A DNA stretch of 64,000 nt from Limnanthes douglasii subsp. nivea (GCA_036936605.1 JAUPFV010000001.1:247626925-247690924), one strand, 5' to 3'. Positions 12,050-23,330 are shown, counted from the stretch's first letter. The notes: generated by a model not told the origin, from the sequence alone. Made by a program: numbers and translations.

Positions 12050-12400
12050 AGCGCAACTAATAAAATGAAATATAGAGGATTCTAATTGATACATGTAGTT
12101 CGACTAAATTTTATTTATATCCACTTATAAACATATGGAAGATCTTTCTGTTATCCTACATTCTGATATGAAAATAGTGATATTTACAAGGGCCACTACC
12201 TATGTTGTTAGAGAGTTCAAATGGAGGTAGATGGTCTAAATTCGTATGATGTTATTGATTATACCATTCACCAATGTTTGAAGTATGCTATTGGGAATCA
12301 AGTGGGAGTTATTTGAAGTATCCAGGAAGTGAAAGAGAATATTATACTACTTTGTTAGCCCAAAGGTAAATATAACAGTTGCGTGGGTCAACTTTGGAGT
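12050..12400 (+). pseudogene. Tat element A: aspartic protease remnant
   Basis: The reading ILIDTCSST places the catalytic Asp codon at 12088-12090. The family motif is DTGSS, so the Gly after DT is Cys here. Around 12265-12355 the frame reads HQCLKYAIGNQVGV, matching HQCLKYVV-type sequence downstream of the protease in C. Stops interrupt the frame. It is clearly inactive. Confidence 0.55.
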
Positions 12401-12799
12401 CAGACGTTATAAACAATCCAAAAGAGACCCCCAGTTCGGTAACACCTGATAAGAATGTTGAAACTTATTATTTTTCCCACGGTAAAAATTTGAATATTGG
12501 TACTTTACTATCACTAGATGTAAAATAAAAGCTGATATTTTTATCGAGGAATCTACACATGTTCACTTGGTGTTCCGAAAATATAAAATGAGTACATACA
12601 AATGTCATTTTTTATAAACTCGTTGTACGTCTTAATTCATGTTCAATAATTCTAAAAAGTAAAACGGTCAGCTTCTAAGAAATCTGAAGTGATTGTGGCT
12701 GAAGTAGATGTGTTTTTAAAAGTAGGCCATATATGAGAATCTCAGTTTCTATTGTGAGCAATGAATCCAATACTTATGAAAAATAAAAATAATAAATGG

Positions 12800-13260
12800 A
12801 TGATGTGTTGATTTTACTGATCTAAACATCACTTGTTTCAAAGACAAATTTCTCGTTCCAAGAATTGATCAACCAATAGATTTACTTTGGATAATATACT
12901 TTTTATTTTATGGACGTATATTGTGGTATAATTATAGACAAATGGATCTGATGGACCAAAATAACAGTACATTTATATTTGACAAGGGTTTACATTGCTA
13001 CAAAGTAATGCATTTTATTTGAAAAATATTTAAGCAACTTATTAAAGATTAGTGAACAAAGCTTTTGCTAGCCAAATTGGAAGATTATATTGAAGTTTAT
13101 ATCGACAACATGCTGATAAAAAGTGCTAAACATGATAATCATATTTCTGATTTAGAAGAAACATTTTGGAACCTAAAAGCAATAAATTTAAAGTTGAATA
13201 TAAAAATATACCTTCTGGGTGCGATCCGGAAAGGTCTTGGAATATATAGTGAGTGAAAAG
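12800..13260 (+). pseudogene. Tat element A: reverse transcriptase remnant
   Basis: Fragments correspond in order to Ty3/gypsy RT: DLN followed by RIDQPIDL (12810-12880), then GLHCYKVM (about 12990), then EVYIDNMLIKS (about 13077-13115). The last is the catalytic YIDD box with the second Asp changed to Asn. The tyrosine codon is intact here, unlike in copies B and C. Multiple frameshifts. Confidence 0.65.
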
Positions 13261-13284
13261 TAAATTGAATCCAACTCGGTATAG

Positions 13285-13850
13285 TTGAATGCTTTAACTA
13301 ATATGGTTCCTCTAAGATTCATCAAAGAAGCACAAATTTTAACTCAAAGTTTGACTGATATACACAGATTCATATCAATGTCATCAAACAAGTATGCTTT
13401 GTTTTTTTTTCAAATTATGAGAAAAGAAATTCGTTTCAATTCGACATCGAAGAGTGACGGTGATTTTATCAAGATAAAAGATCACATATCTTCTCCAAAA
13501 AATTTAACTAAACCAAGTGTGAGAAAAAAGTTATTCATCTACATCGTGGTACCATACTGTGTAGTAAGAGGAAAATTTGTCAAATATGTTGAAAATTATC
13601 TTCATCCTGTATATTAAGAATTGGTTAGATGCTGAAAAGAGATACTTGAAGTTAGAGAAATTAGCCTTGGACTTAGTTGTTGCAGCTAGAAAAATGAGAT
13701 CGTACTTTCAGGAAAATGTGATTGTGGTTCGAACTTTGTTTCCACTAAAAACATACTATAAAATCTTGACATCTCGGGTCGGTTAACTGTGCAGCTGTGG
13801 GATTCTGATATCAATTTCATACCTCAGATAACAATCCAAACGCATTCCTT
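13285..13850 (+). pseudogene. Tat element A: RNase H remnant
   Basis: Open stretches read RFISMSS, DFIKIKDHISSPK and then DAEKRYLKLEKLALDLVV with ARKMRSYFQ, closely following the RT-RNase H connection and RNase H of element C (NRFISRSSD, ISKSLIDAEKRYLKLE, AARKMRPYFQ). Split into three frames at about 13600 and 13785. Confidence 0.7.
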
Positions 13851-13919
13851 GGCATATTTTTTAGTTTATTTTTACTTAGAATGGACAAAACTGGAACCAT
13901 GTATTGATATCTTTAAAGA

Positions 13920-14330
13920 TTATTGGGATATTCAAACTTGTATGCGTTTAAAATTCTTAGGTTGTGGAACATGGGTTCATTTGGTAGCTCAGACTAGATA
14001 AACAATATATCAAGTGATATTTTTTGCCTTCAAGGCATCTAATAACCAGCCATAATATGAAGCAACTTTAGCAAGGTTGAGACTTGCACAAATTTATGGT
14101 GCCAAAAGCGTTCTCTTTATAAGTAATTCACTCTTCCTAATCAACCATGCATCAGGACATGACGAGGCAAAGAAAGAATATTTAGTAAAATATCTAAAGG
14201 CTTTAAAAGAATTGACAATTCTGTTTTGAGATCATTCAGTATGAACACATTCATATGATTGAAAATTTTATTAATGATTCTTTTGCAACTATAACAAAAT
14301 CCAAAGGATATCTCTGCATACTCGAACATG
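13920..14330 (+). pseudogene. Tat element A: second (additional) RNase H remnant
   Basis: Around 14015-14215 the translation gives FKASNNQP, YEATLARLRLAQIYGAK, LINHASGHDEAKKEYLVK. This matches the extra RNase H domain that marks the Tat lineage, located between RNase H and integrase. The conserved NNESEYEAA has become NNQP-stop-YEAT, so one acidic catalytic residue is lost. Confidence 0.6.
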
Positions 14331-14559
14331 AACATCATTTAATAATAACAAATTTTAAACTAAATACAACAAAATCTTTGCAGTTTTTAATAAGTATAAA
14401 GAAAGATTTAAAACATGAACTTATAGACCATCTGATTAGTGGAACTTTTCCAAATGATAAAGCATTGGTTAAAAAATTAGAATTTAAGACACATGGTTTT
14501 GCTGCCTTCAAATATGTTATATATATATACATATAAAAATTTAGGTCGATCGTTGTTGC

Positions 14560-15545
14560 GGTGCGTTGCAACATAATTAATAACATATGGTACCCTTCGA
14601 ACTTCGTGACCTTCCATCATGGTTGACGCCAAAGAGTTAGTAAAAAAGGTGATACTTGTCAACGATTTGACGAGACCAGACATATGCTAACAGTTCCACT
14701 TGAATCAATTTTTGAAGCATTTCTATTTGATAAATGGGGACTGAAATTAGTTGGGTCATTATCTTTGGCTTCCAGGGGACGCCAATTCATCATAGTGGTC
14801 ATTGATTACTTTTCTATGTGGGTGGAGGTCGGAACTTTGGATGGAAGTAATGTAAATGAGGTTATCAAGTTTATTTTGTCTAATATATGTTGTAGGTTCG
14901 GGGTACCAAGAACAATCATCACATATAACAACCCTCAGTTTGATAATTAGGACATCAAAGTTTTTTGCTTATCTAGAGGTAATCATCATTTTTTTAGCAT
15001 CTTTCCACCCTCAATCCAATGAGTAACTGGAAGCCACGAACAAGACTATCCTTAATGGTTTTAAGAAAGAACTTGGAGGAGGCTACTGGGCCAAATTATC
15101 TTAAGGAAGTTTTGTGGGCTTACCGAATGACCCCACATGAAGCAAATCATGATTCACATTTTGCTTCGGTTTATGAGATGGACGTGGTGAACCCTGGTAA
15201 AGCTAAATTTTCAATCTTTAAAGTGATAAATTATTCTGAAACTAGCAATGATGAAGGTAAAATGGCAAAAACATATATACGATCCCTTCAATATCAGACG
15301 TTGTTGAAAAGTCGATATGCATCTCGATTTCAAGAAATGGAATTTAAAATATGTGTTATGGTTCTAAGGAAGGTGTTCTTGCATACTAAAAATGAAAGAC
15401 ATGTAAAGTTAGGGCCAAATTGAGAATGACCTTATTGGGTGACTGAAAGGGTAAAACCACGAACTTATGACTAACAAACCGAAAAGGAAGACTGTTTCGG
15501 CTTTCCTTGAACATTGAGCATTTAAGATTGTATTTAGAATGAATA
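14560..15545 (+). pseudogene. Tat element A: integrase remnant
   Basis: 14684-14950 reads WGLKLVGSLSLASRGRQFI, VVIDYFSMWVEV, NICCRFGVPRTII, NNPQFDN, which is the gypsy integrase core. The first catalytic Asp (usually W-G-hydrophobic-D) is Lys and the second (usually SDNG) is lost (TYNN), so it is dead. From 15019 to about 15423 the C-terminal part follows (LWAYRMTPHEA, then FLHTKNERHVKLGPN), ending near 15545. Frameshifts occur around 14950. Confidence 0.7.
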
Positions 15546-16079
15546 TGTAAAAATTGCATACTTTTCAATTGACCATGTAATGACTGGTGGCATGCTCTTT
15601 CTTATCCTGGTAGTGTAGAGGGATTTTAGGGACATGCTTATATACCTAGCTGGTAATATAAGTCATTTATCATTTATATTTTCCGATTTCATTTTCGACA
15701 GGTCCATAAATTTTTTACCGTAAAAATCTTACTTTAAAAGTTTTCAGGAGTAGTTGATCATATTTAAAAGGTTCCAACATTAGTTGGTCAATAGTATAAG
15801 CTCGGTACTTTTGAATATATTAAGAGATTTAGTAACCAGTTGGAGACCAATTACCCTCAACTGGGTAGAATCCAAAGATATGACTTTATATGCAAAAGTT
15901 ATACGATGATAAAAAAATGTACAAATATATTAAAATTTATAAACTCCAAAATAATAACATAAAATGCCATGGTCGTACAAGGACTTGCAATTAAAAAAGA
16001 AACATACAAAAAAGAGTTATAACATTTGAAATACAAAAACGAAATTATTGAACATCATTGGGTTTATATTCTATGGGTT

Positions 16080-16900
16080 TTTTTCATTGGATTTTTCACC
16101 TTTGTATTTTTTAGGATTTCCTTAGGATATTCTCAAACATGTGTTTTTTAGAGCTCTATTCTTTGGACTCCCGTCTTGCATAGTCACCAAAATTATCATT
16201 ATCTTCTAAATATTTAGATGTCTCTTCTTCATCTTCGAATAAAATATATGCGGGACATTACTGCTTCAAAACCATATCCTAATAAGAACATAAATCCAAC
16301 TCCTGAAATGTCTTGTGAAAAGCAAACATCATTACAAATTTGACTTTAGTATCGCACCATTTAGGGTGCCTTATATTTATTAGCATAAGCAGGAAGTGTA
16401 ATTGCTTTGTTTTTTAGCTTGTAATTTGAAAGCAGTTAGATCCATGATAACATTTTGCTTATCTTATTTAACCTTTCAGACAACTTTTTCAGTTTTTCAT
16501 TTTCTTTCAAAAGTAAATCGATTGTCAAATTATTTCCTATTTTCGGTATGATAGTTGTCATGTCTCTCATATCAATCTTGAAAATAGATTTTTATTTCAC
16601 GAGAAATTTTTCGATAGAGAGAGTCTATTGTTCATTTTAAATGTTATCTATTTTTTTTATTTAAAACACTCTACCACAATTCGGAAAATATTTTATGAAA
16701 AAACGTAACATCATCTACTATGGCCGGAGTAGAATTCTCAAACCACGCAATTAAATCCTTAACATTGTTTAAATACAGATTTTTCTCTGCTTCCTCACTC
16801 TTAAGGTTTGCAATAAGAATATCAAGATATTGAAGAGCTACGACAAAGCAATCTATTTCGAGAAGTTGAGAAGACCCGAAGTTGGAAAATTATGAATTCA
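16080..16900 (-). pseudogene. Tat element A: relic of the antisense accessory gene
   Basis: On the minus strand around 16340-16180 the translation (KVKFVMMFAFHKTFQEL, then DEEETSKYLEDNDN) resembles the C-terminal part of the antisense gene in element B (RIKSDMVLLFNETFP, then TDDEEVGES). Its position just downstream of the integrase and its opposite orientation match copies B and C. It is heavily decayed, and the upstream extent to about 16900 is a guess. Confidence 0.4.
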
Positions 16901-16980
16901 AAAGTAAATATGATGAATGCAATTTCACAAAAGCAAACGTCTAATGACCTTGTGATGTGTAAGAGTTGATAAGTATATTA

Positions 16981-17131
16981 AATAAAAAACTAAAGTTAAA
17001 AAGCAAACATGGCTATAAGTCAAGCTGTAAAAGCTACACAACTCCCCATATTATATCCTGATTATTGTGTCAAACGCGAACATGGCTATAAATCACACCC
17101 TAATGAGTATGTAATTGCCTATACTACCATT
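16981..17131. repeat. About 72-bp tandem array, left part (units 1-2)
   Basis: Units begin with an AAA(A/C)GC(A/G)AACATGGCTATAA motif and end in TTGTGTC or TTGTATC. The second unit is cut by the hAT element at 17132 and continues at 18401. Tandem repeats in the 3' untranslated region are a known trait of Tat-lineage elements; the assignment to element A is inferred from position. Confidence 0.6.
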
Positions 17132-18392
17132 CACTGGCGGAACCCACGGTTTTTATATATATTGATTAATTAGCACACAAAATACTGGAATACAGCCTAT
17201 CCCAGTGCAAAAGGTTGAGCTAGGAACCCATGAGGTCATGGGTTCTAACCTCCGTCTTGCCTTCAACCTTTGTATAAATTACTTTAAGACCCTTGTATTT
17301 AGGTCCTCATATAAATATAAAGTTTTACCTTCTAGTGTTCCTTTCTTTTTCAACTTTTTGTAAAATTGCCTTAAGACCTTTGTATCATTGTATGTTCAAT
17401 TGTTTTTAATACAAACAAAATTCAAGTAAAAAAAACTAATTTAATTAAGTTAAGTAAATAAATAAAAATAAAAACACTAATCTAATTATATTAAAATATT
17501 AATAGAGTTATTAAGTAAATAAATAAAAAATATAAATAAAAATAAAAACGAAAACACTAATCCAATTAAGTTAAGTAAATATAATTATATTAAAATATAA
17601 CTAGTTTCTATGTAAACAAATAAAAACGAAAACACTAATCTAACTCCGATAACAATAACCTAAGAAAAACACTAATCTAATTATATTAAAATATAAATAG
17701 AGTTACTAAGTAAATAAATAAAAACATAAATATAAATAAAAAAGAAAGCACTAATCCAATTAAGTTAAGTAAAGAAATAACTTGGATAACACTATCCTAA
17801 GGAAGTAAATAAATATAAAACATATATTTTTAAAGGATTGTTTAAAAAAAATTCATATATACTATTTTTGACTTTTAACAAGAACCTAATTTCAACACTA
17901 ATTTAAGTAAATTAAATTAAAATGAGTAGCTTAAATTTGAAAATCAAAATAAAAGACTCCTATTCTAACACTTTCAACAACATTAACTATATCATAGATT
18001 TGTCTCTAACACTTTCAAGAACATTGATTATATTATAGATTTCCAGTCTCTGGAATCCTAGAGATCTCAACACAATCAAAGACGTGTCAAGATGCACACA
18101 TTATACACGTATAAGTAAAAAAGACTAAGATAAAAAAGACTAAGATAAAAAGGACCTAAATGTGAGGCAGCATTGTCAAGCTCGATAATCTTGGTGTTCA
18201 TGATTATAGATAGACAAAATACTGAAGAAAATAACCAATACATAAAGGATTTATAAATAAAAAACACTAGTTAAACAAACAAACCAAAAAAACAAACATG
18301 ATGGATAAAAGCTTAAAAAAATTATTTTCTGTTATTTTATTTTTCGACAATAACCAGGACCCCACAAGGATCAAATCCTGGCTACGCCACTG
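17132..18392. mobile_element. Non-autonomous hAT element, 1261 bp
   Basis: A perfect 8-bp target duplication CTACCATT flanks it (17124-17131 and 18393-18400), the length expected for hAT. The left end starts CACTGGCGGAACCC. The reverse complement of the right end starts CAGTGGCGTAGCCAGGATTT, resembling the CAGTGGCGGAGCCAGG terminus common in plant hAT elements. No transposase frame. The interior is AT-rich with about five short internal repeats around CACTAATC(C/T)A and AAGTAAATAAATA (17470-17800), plus a palindrome GAACCCATGAGGTCATGGGT near 17226. Confidence 0.9.
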
Positions 18393-18635
18393 CTACCATT
18401 GTATCAAATGAGAATATTGTTATGAACTACGTTCCAAATGGTACACAATTGCACATACTGTGGCTTGACCACTATGTCAAATACGAAATTAGCTATAAGT
18501 CATTCCCCAACAGGTTCACAATTACGCATAATGTGGCATGGCCATTGTGTCAAACTCAAATATAACATTAAGACAAACCTTGAAGGATATACAATTACCA
18601 TACAATGACTTCACTATTATGCAAATATTGTTAAA
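18393..18635. repeat. About 72-bp tandem array, right part (units 2-5)
   Basis: It continues the array interrupted at 17131. Unit starts fall at about 18405 (AAATGAGAATATTG), 18478 (AAATACGAAATTAGC) and 18551 (AAACTCAAATATAAC), a spacing of about 73 bp, each ending in (A/T)(T/C)(T/A)(A/G)TGT(C/A)-type sequence. Divergence between units is high. Confidence 0.6.
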
Positions 18636-18639
18636 ACAC

Positions 18640-19369
18640 AACTAATTTAACAAGATAAACATGACGAGCTCAATATAATGGATACATGACAAATAATACA
18701 ATGAAGGTTAATGAAGACCTAATAATACTTATTTATAAAAGATATAAGAAAAACAAAAAGTTAAAGTAACAAAAAAATAATAAGGAGGAAACAATATGGG
18801 GTAAGATTAAGTGATATTAAAGAAGTATAAAATGCGAAACTTATAGTTCGTAAATAAAGTAATTTAAACAAACCGGATGTCCATAAGAAAAACATCATTA
18901 ATAGTCTAAAAAAATGTGATTAGACCCGTGAGTAAAGTAGTAATGTAAAAAAAGTAAAGAAAAAATATCAATTCTCTTTGTAGGTTGTAGGGTTATTTTG
19001 AGCATTAACAAGGGTTATTTTCATGCACATGAATATATTTTCTCAGTGGACCCAAACAAAGCCCAAGGTTAGATATTCATATGCATAGTATCAAATTCTT
19101 AAGGTATTTGCTACATGCAACTTTTAACGGATTGTGAGAATTTCTCATGATATTAACGAACGATTCCATCTTTATCCACATCAGTTTTGTCCAACTTCCC
19201 TTAAAGCTTTAATATCTTAGAATTAAGAGTCTTTATGTTTGTTGTGTCCATTTTATGTTCGTTATTTTCAATTTAGCGTATTCACCTTCTTGCTTTTGGA
19301 TTTGATATTTTAAAGCTATATGATATCTCCAAAAATGATTGGGTAATTAACTAGAGTATTTATATTTGA
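18640..19369. other. AT-rich region between elements A and B, nothing identified
   Basis: No LTR matching B's 5' LTR (27210-27577) was found here, so B lacks its 3' LTR or it has diverged beyond recognition. Confidence 0.4.
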
Positions 19370-20342
19370 ACAGAGGAAGAAGGCGAGGGAGGTGGGGATT
19401 TTGAAGAAGGATCCATAGACGATCAACGATCCGATCTAGAAGCTATAAAATATGAGTAAGTCATGATTGAATTTTACTTTCTTTTAGCTGCAAACACTTT
19501 TCAGAACATTAATTGAAATAGAACATTAATATATATTTTAATGATTTAGAAAAAGATGATTTCGCGGGGTTTTATCGTCCACCCAACTCGTCCAACGTTG
19601 TGACTTATAATGGCGAGACTTACGCAATATTTGGCGAGCAAGATACTTTGATCCATGCTCTCGCAAAATTACATTCGTCGAGTGTTTGATCTGGAGAGAC
19701 AAGTGAGGGATCAAACTGTTACCATCAACACCCTGACTACAGACAATCAAAACTTGACAAACGATTTTCTCAGCGTTCAATAAAGCATAGAGTTATTGAA
19801 AAAGGAAAAAAAAAGATTTACCTGCCAAACTACTTGATTCAGAGAAGAACAGCAAAGAGATCCAACTCAAGTACTATGATCTGGAGACTTCTTCCTCAAA
19901 TGACATCACAGCTTTGAAGGAGCAACTACAAACTAATGACAATACTATTCAGACTTTATCCGATGACAAAGTCAATTTGGAGAATGTTATTCGAGAGAAG
20001 ACCGGAGATAAAACTGCTTTAGAATGCCAACAAGCTCAAACAATAACTGCAGGGATAGAGAAGTATGCTAGTGGAGTAGTGGATTCTTTGGAAAAGAGGG
20101 ATGATAGAATTAAATCTGATATGGTCTTATTGTTCAATGAGACTTTTCCTAAGAGGACTCTTGGCCCTTTATGGAAATATGTGGACTATGATGATCTCCA
20201 TTTCCATACGATGGCGGATGGTGATAAGCGCAACTACTCTAGTGGGACAGACGATGAAGAAGTGGGTGAGAGTTCAAGTGCTAAACTCAAAAGTCCCCAA
20301 AAAGATGGTAGTGAAAAAAAACCCAAAGTGAACAAACCCTAA
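19370..20342 (+). pseudogene. Tat element B: antisense accessory gene, C-terminal part
   Basis: B itself reads on the minus strand; this gene is on the plus strand, antisense to gag-pol. At 19545-19690 it reads DLEKDDFAGFYRPPNSSN and VTYNGETYAI, homologous to the antisense gene in C (LPKDDFVGPYLPLSTSN, VTFNGKTFTI). A frameshift at about 19690 leads into a coiled-coil segment (LERQVRDQTVTINTLTTDN), then the open stretch 19914-20342 ending at TAA with an acidic then Lys/Ser-rich tail. The N-terminal Transposase_28-like domain present in C is missing. Role unknown; the family protein looks like a coiled-coil structural or regulatory factor. Confidence 0.65.
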
Positions 20343-20822
20343 GGTTACATTGTGTACTTTTTGTTCGAAAGAATAAAGTTATTGGATGGCTAAGGCATTT
20401 TGTTGTATTGTTTGTTTAGTTTTCATGCCGTAAAACTTTAAAGTCCTTGAATAGTCAAGGCATTTTGTATATCAGATATCGGTTCTAATCCGATCAGATT
20501 TTAATATCATATTACTCTTTCTTAAGATTTTGTATAACTGTTTGTGGCCAATGTTTAAATAGCCTTCAATATCTCAAATGTGTTGAACAAAAATATAAAA
20601 CATCCTCAACCATATGTATTTCATGAATCCGATCATGTGTTTAATGAATCTGATCACCTCAAAAATACTTGAGAGTCATGGTGTTTAATAAGTATTTAAT
20701 ATCCAACTCAAACAAAATTGCACCAAAATTTTGAATGAGGCATAATATATTAGTGAAAAAATCTGGACACCTCATTAAAACTTCGTCGCGCTACCATGGT
20801 AGGAAAGAGTATGCCCCTAATA
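20343..20822 (+). other. Tat element B: region 3' of the antisense gene
   Basis: AT-rich sequence downstream of the antisense stop, with no open frame. It is presumably the untranslated region between the antisense gene and the integrase end. Confidence 0.35.
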
Positions 20823-21545
20823 TTTAGGCTAAAAAGCACCTGTGGTCCCCTATGTTTACCACTTGTATCAACTTGGTCCCCTTCCTTCAATCATGCATAG
20901 AACGCATCCCCATCCTTTTTTTAACTTGCAATTTTAGTCCCCCGCACATGTGAAGCTTGTGAGCTTGACACATAGCATCTGTTTTTGTTGCAAGAATGGT
21001 CCCCTATTTTTTCTTCCAAAATTGCCCCTTCTCGTTCCATCTCAGCTGCCATGTCAGTTGCCCCCTTAGCTTTACCATTTACCCTAACTTAACCCAAAGC
21101 CAAAACCATATAGAACCCAGCCCAGCCCCTAATAACATAACCTAGCCTAGCCCACTACAATATAACCTAACCCGACCCGTTTACCCCAATTACCCAACCA
21201 AATCATCGTCGGAAGCAGTAGACGGTTCATCCTTTTCCCTCTGTTTTGATTTCTTGTCCTTGACTCTCTCCAAGGCTTCGACTTTCTTATCTTCGTCGTT
21301 GCCGACGACTTCCTCTCCCAGAATAGATTCCTTCATCTTATCAGCCTCATTTTTCAGATCGAGCATTATCTTCTTCCTCACGGCGTCGATCTCGTCCTCC
21401 TCGTCGTCGATTCTCAATCCCGACGGTGCCGTTTTAGAAAAACGGTGTTGTCTCTCACGGAGCCGGTGCTCGGATAACATTCTCCAAATTGACTTTGTTA
21501 TCGGATAAAGTCTAAATTGTATTATCATTAGTTTGTAGTTGATAT
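20823..21545. mobile_element. Foreign segment in element B carrying an inverted antisense-gene piece
   Basis: Composition shifts sharply: a C-rich strand (TGGTCCCCTATG, CCCAGCCCAGCCCCTAATA) at 20830-21185, then a GC-richer frame on the minus strand at 21190-21528. About 65 bp at 21480-21540 is the inverted, imperfect copy (about 5 mismatches) of the antisense-gene segment at 19922-19986, both containing GACTTTATCCGAT(G/A)ACAAAG when read in gene sense. I infer an inserted or rearranged fragment that separates integrase from the antisense gene's end. No terminal repeats or target duplication were resolved. Confidence 0.45.
21190..21528 (-). CDS. Chimeric open frame, 112 codons, unknown protein
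   Basis: The frame starts inside the inverted antisense-gene piece (MIIQFRLYPITKSIWRM, out of frame with the source gene) and continues into an unrelated charged sequence: RLRERQHRFSKTAPSG, DDEEDEIDAVRKKI, then Lys/Glu-rich helices (LKNEADKMKES, VEALERVKDKKSKQREKDE) ending ASDDDLVG. The GC content is well above the surroundings, which suggests a captured gene fragment. I do not recognise the family. The ATG supplied by the retroelement piece is probably accidental. Confidence 0.3.
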   Translation of the reverse strand: MIIQFRLYPITKSIWRMLSEHRLRERQHRFSKTAPSGLRIDDEEDEIDAVRKKIMLDLKNEADKMKESILGEEVVGNDEDKKVEALERVKDKKSKQREKDEPSTASDDDLVG

Positions 21546-21599
21546 TTAAAAAGTAAAATATTTACAAAAGAGTTATATTCTAAGTATAACCTAAGATGT

Positions 21600-22260
21600 T
21601 CGATGTTCCATGGGTGCTTTAGTATTCTCTCTTCTTTGTCTTGGAGCTTGTATGTTCCTGATTTAACCTTCCCGCAGAGCATATAAGGGTCTTCCCTGTT
21701 CGGAGCCAGCTTACCGAACTGCTTTTCCTAGGTGTGTAAAAAGACTTTTCTTAAAACTTTGTCCCCTACTTGGAAATCCTTTATTTTAACTTTGGAGCTA
21801 AATATGCGCCTTATCAAGCTTTGATAATGCGCTCTTATCAAGCCTTGGTAATGCGCAGTTCTCAGATGTGCTTTAACTTTTTTTTTCTTCAATCAAATCC
21901 AATTGATTCCTAACTGTTATATCATTAGCTTGTTCGGAATAGTTCCGGACTCTATGAGATGGTAAATTAGCTTCTATGAGAGTAATTGCATCTATCTCAT
22001 ATACCATAGGAAAATTAGACTCTTATGTGGCAGCCCGAGGTGTAGTTCAGTAGGTCCATAATACTTCTTGTAAATAACTTGGCCACTTTCACGCAGCACC
22101 TTCCAAATTTTTCTTTAGTCCGGACAAGATTTTTCTATTTGCTACCTCAACCTAACCATTGTCCTGAGGGTGGAAATGAGAAGAAAAGCAATGTTGAATT
22201 CCTTTTGAGGTACAGAACACTTCCATGTCTTTATTATCAAACAGTGGCCCATTGTCTGTA
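21600..22260 (-). pseudogene. Tat element B: integrase C-terminal half remnant
   Basis: Read on the minus strand, the fragments run in order: PQDNGQ-type sequence near 22175, LQEVLW near 22070, MVYEIDAITLIEANLPSHRVRNYSEQAND (22010-21925), LDLIEEKKVKAHLRTA (about 21900), KIKDFQVGDKVLR (about 21780), then KLAPNREDPY and LKHPWNIEHLR (about 21710-21605). This is the usual end of a gypsy integrase, with stops and frameshifts. A 24-bp imperfect local duplication lies at 21812-21860. Confidence 0.65.
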
Positions 22261-22268
22261 GTAATCTT

Positions 22269-22892
22269 TCAGGGAACCTCAAATCTGCAACATATGTTAG
22301 ATAAAATAAATTGAATTACTACCATCGAAGTGGTTCCACTGGATGTCATAGAAAGAGGCCCGACTAGATCTATCCTCCATCTGGTAAAGGGTATCGGTTC
22401 ATATATGGATTCCATACGAACTGCTGGAACATGAATTTCATTCTCATACTTTTGACAAAGATCTAACTTTTTCACCATCGCTATAGCATCTGCCATTATG
22501 GTTGGCCAGTAGTATACTGCTAATAAGACTCTTCTGGTTAAGGCCTTATAGCCACAGTGTGCGGAACCTTCTCCATCATGTAGCTCATATAATACAACTT
22601 GGGATTCTTCAAATCCTAAGCAATGTATGAGAGGTTTGCTAAAATATTTCTTGTAAAGAACTTCTCCATCATGTAGCTCACATAATACAACTTGGGATTC
22701 TTCAAACCCTAAGCAACGTAGGAGAGGTCTGCTGAAATATTTCTTGTAAAGAACTTCCCTTAATATCAAGAAACCACAAATCTTGTACTTGATATTTTTT
22801 TCTACAGCCTTATCTGGAGGCAATATCCTATCGGAGATGTATTGGAGAAGAGCATATCTCCAATATTTCAGTTGAATAACAAGTATATTCAT
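22269..22892 (-). pseudogene. Tat element B: integrase N-terminal zinc finger and core start
   Basis: A 207-codon open stretch. It begins with the linker from the second RNase H (WRYALLQYISDRILPPDK), then the HHCC zinc-binding region (HDGEGSAHCGYKAL, VYYWPTI, LCQKYENEIHVP) and the first part of the core (WRIDLVGPLSM, whose Asp is intact, then NICCRFEVP). The segment between core start and NICCRF is shortened (SMVVIQFILSN), so part of the catalytic core is deleted. It also contains an in-frame 93-bp tandem duplication (22568-22753). Confidence 0.75.
22568..22753 (-). repeat. In-frame tandem duplication, 2 x 93 bp
   Basis: Units 22568-22660 and 22661-22753 each encode 31 residues of the pattern VLYKKYFS, then CLGFEESQVVL, then ELHDGE. 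The two copies differ at several bases. Element C has this segment once (VLYKKSYSIPLLRCLG). The duplication doubles the stretch just before the zinc-binding histidine. Confidence 0.9.
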
Positions 22893-23029
22893 ATTTTATT
22901 CACTATCTTTTTCCTCACCTATCTATACGGATGGAAATTCCCGCACAAGAATCCATGGGTAAGTTTCAGAATAGGCTATAGTTTCCAAAGAGTCTGCCAG
23001 AGTATTCTCCGATCTAGTAATGTGCTCAT

Positions 23030-23330
23030 AGGAGATATTTTTATAGTCTGCGGCAACTTCAACATAAGCAAGTATTTAATCAATTATTCTTTCTTTGCTT
23101 CAGATTGTCCTGGAACATGGTGAATCAGCAATTGGGAATCACTCATTAACCGGCCTCTCTCTGCCCCACATAGGATAGCCAACTTAAGACCAGTTATGGC
23201 TGCTTCATATCGAGACTCATTGTTAGAAGCTCTGAAACCAAAACATATTGTCTGGTACATATTATCATCATAGGGAGAATTTAAACGAATCTTAGCTCCA
23301 CAACCCATAGTACTTTATCCACCATCAGTT
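23030..23330 (-). pseudogene. Tat element B: second RNase H domain remnant
   Basis: The minus strand 23308-23084 encodes MGCGAKIRLNSPYDDNMYQ, FRASNNESRYEAAITGLKLA, LMSDSQLLIHHVPGQSEAKKE. This is the additional RNase H of the Tat lineage; the catalytic Glu (NNES) and Asp (MSDSQL) are present. The start of the domain (TDGG) lies upstream in another frame and the last catalytic Asp region (about 22960-23050) is frame-disrupted. Confidence 0.75.
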
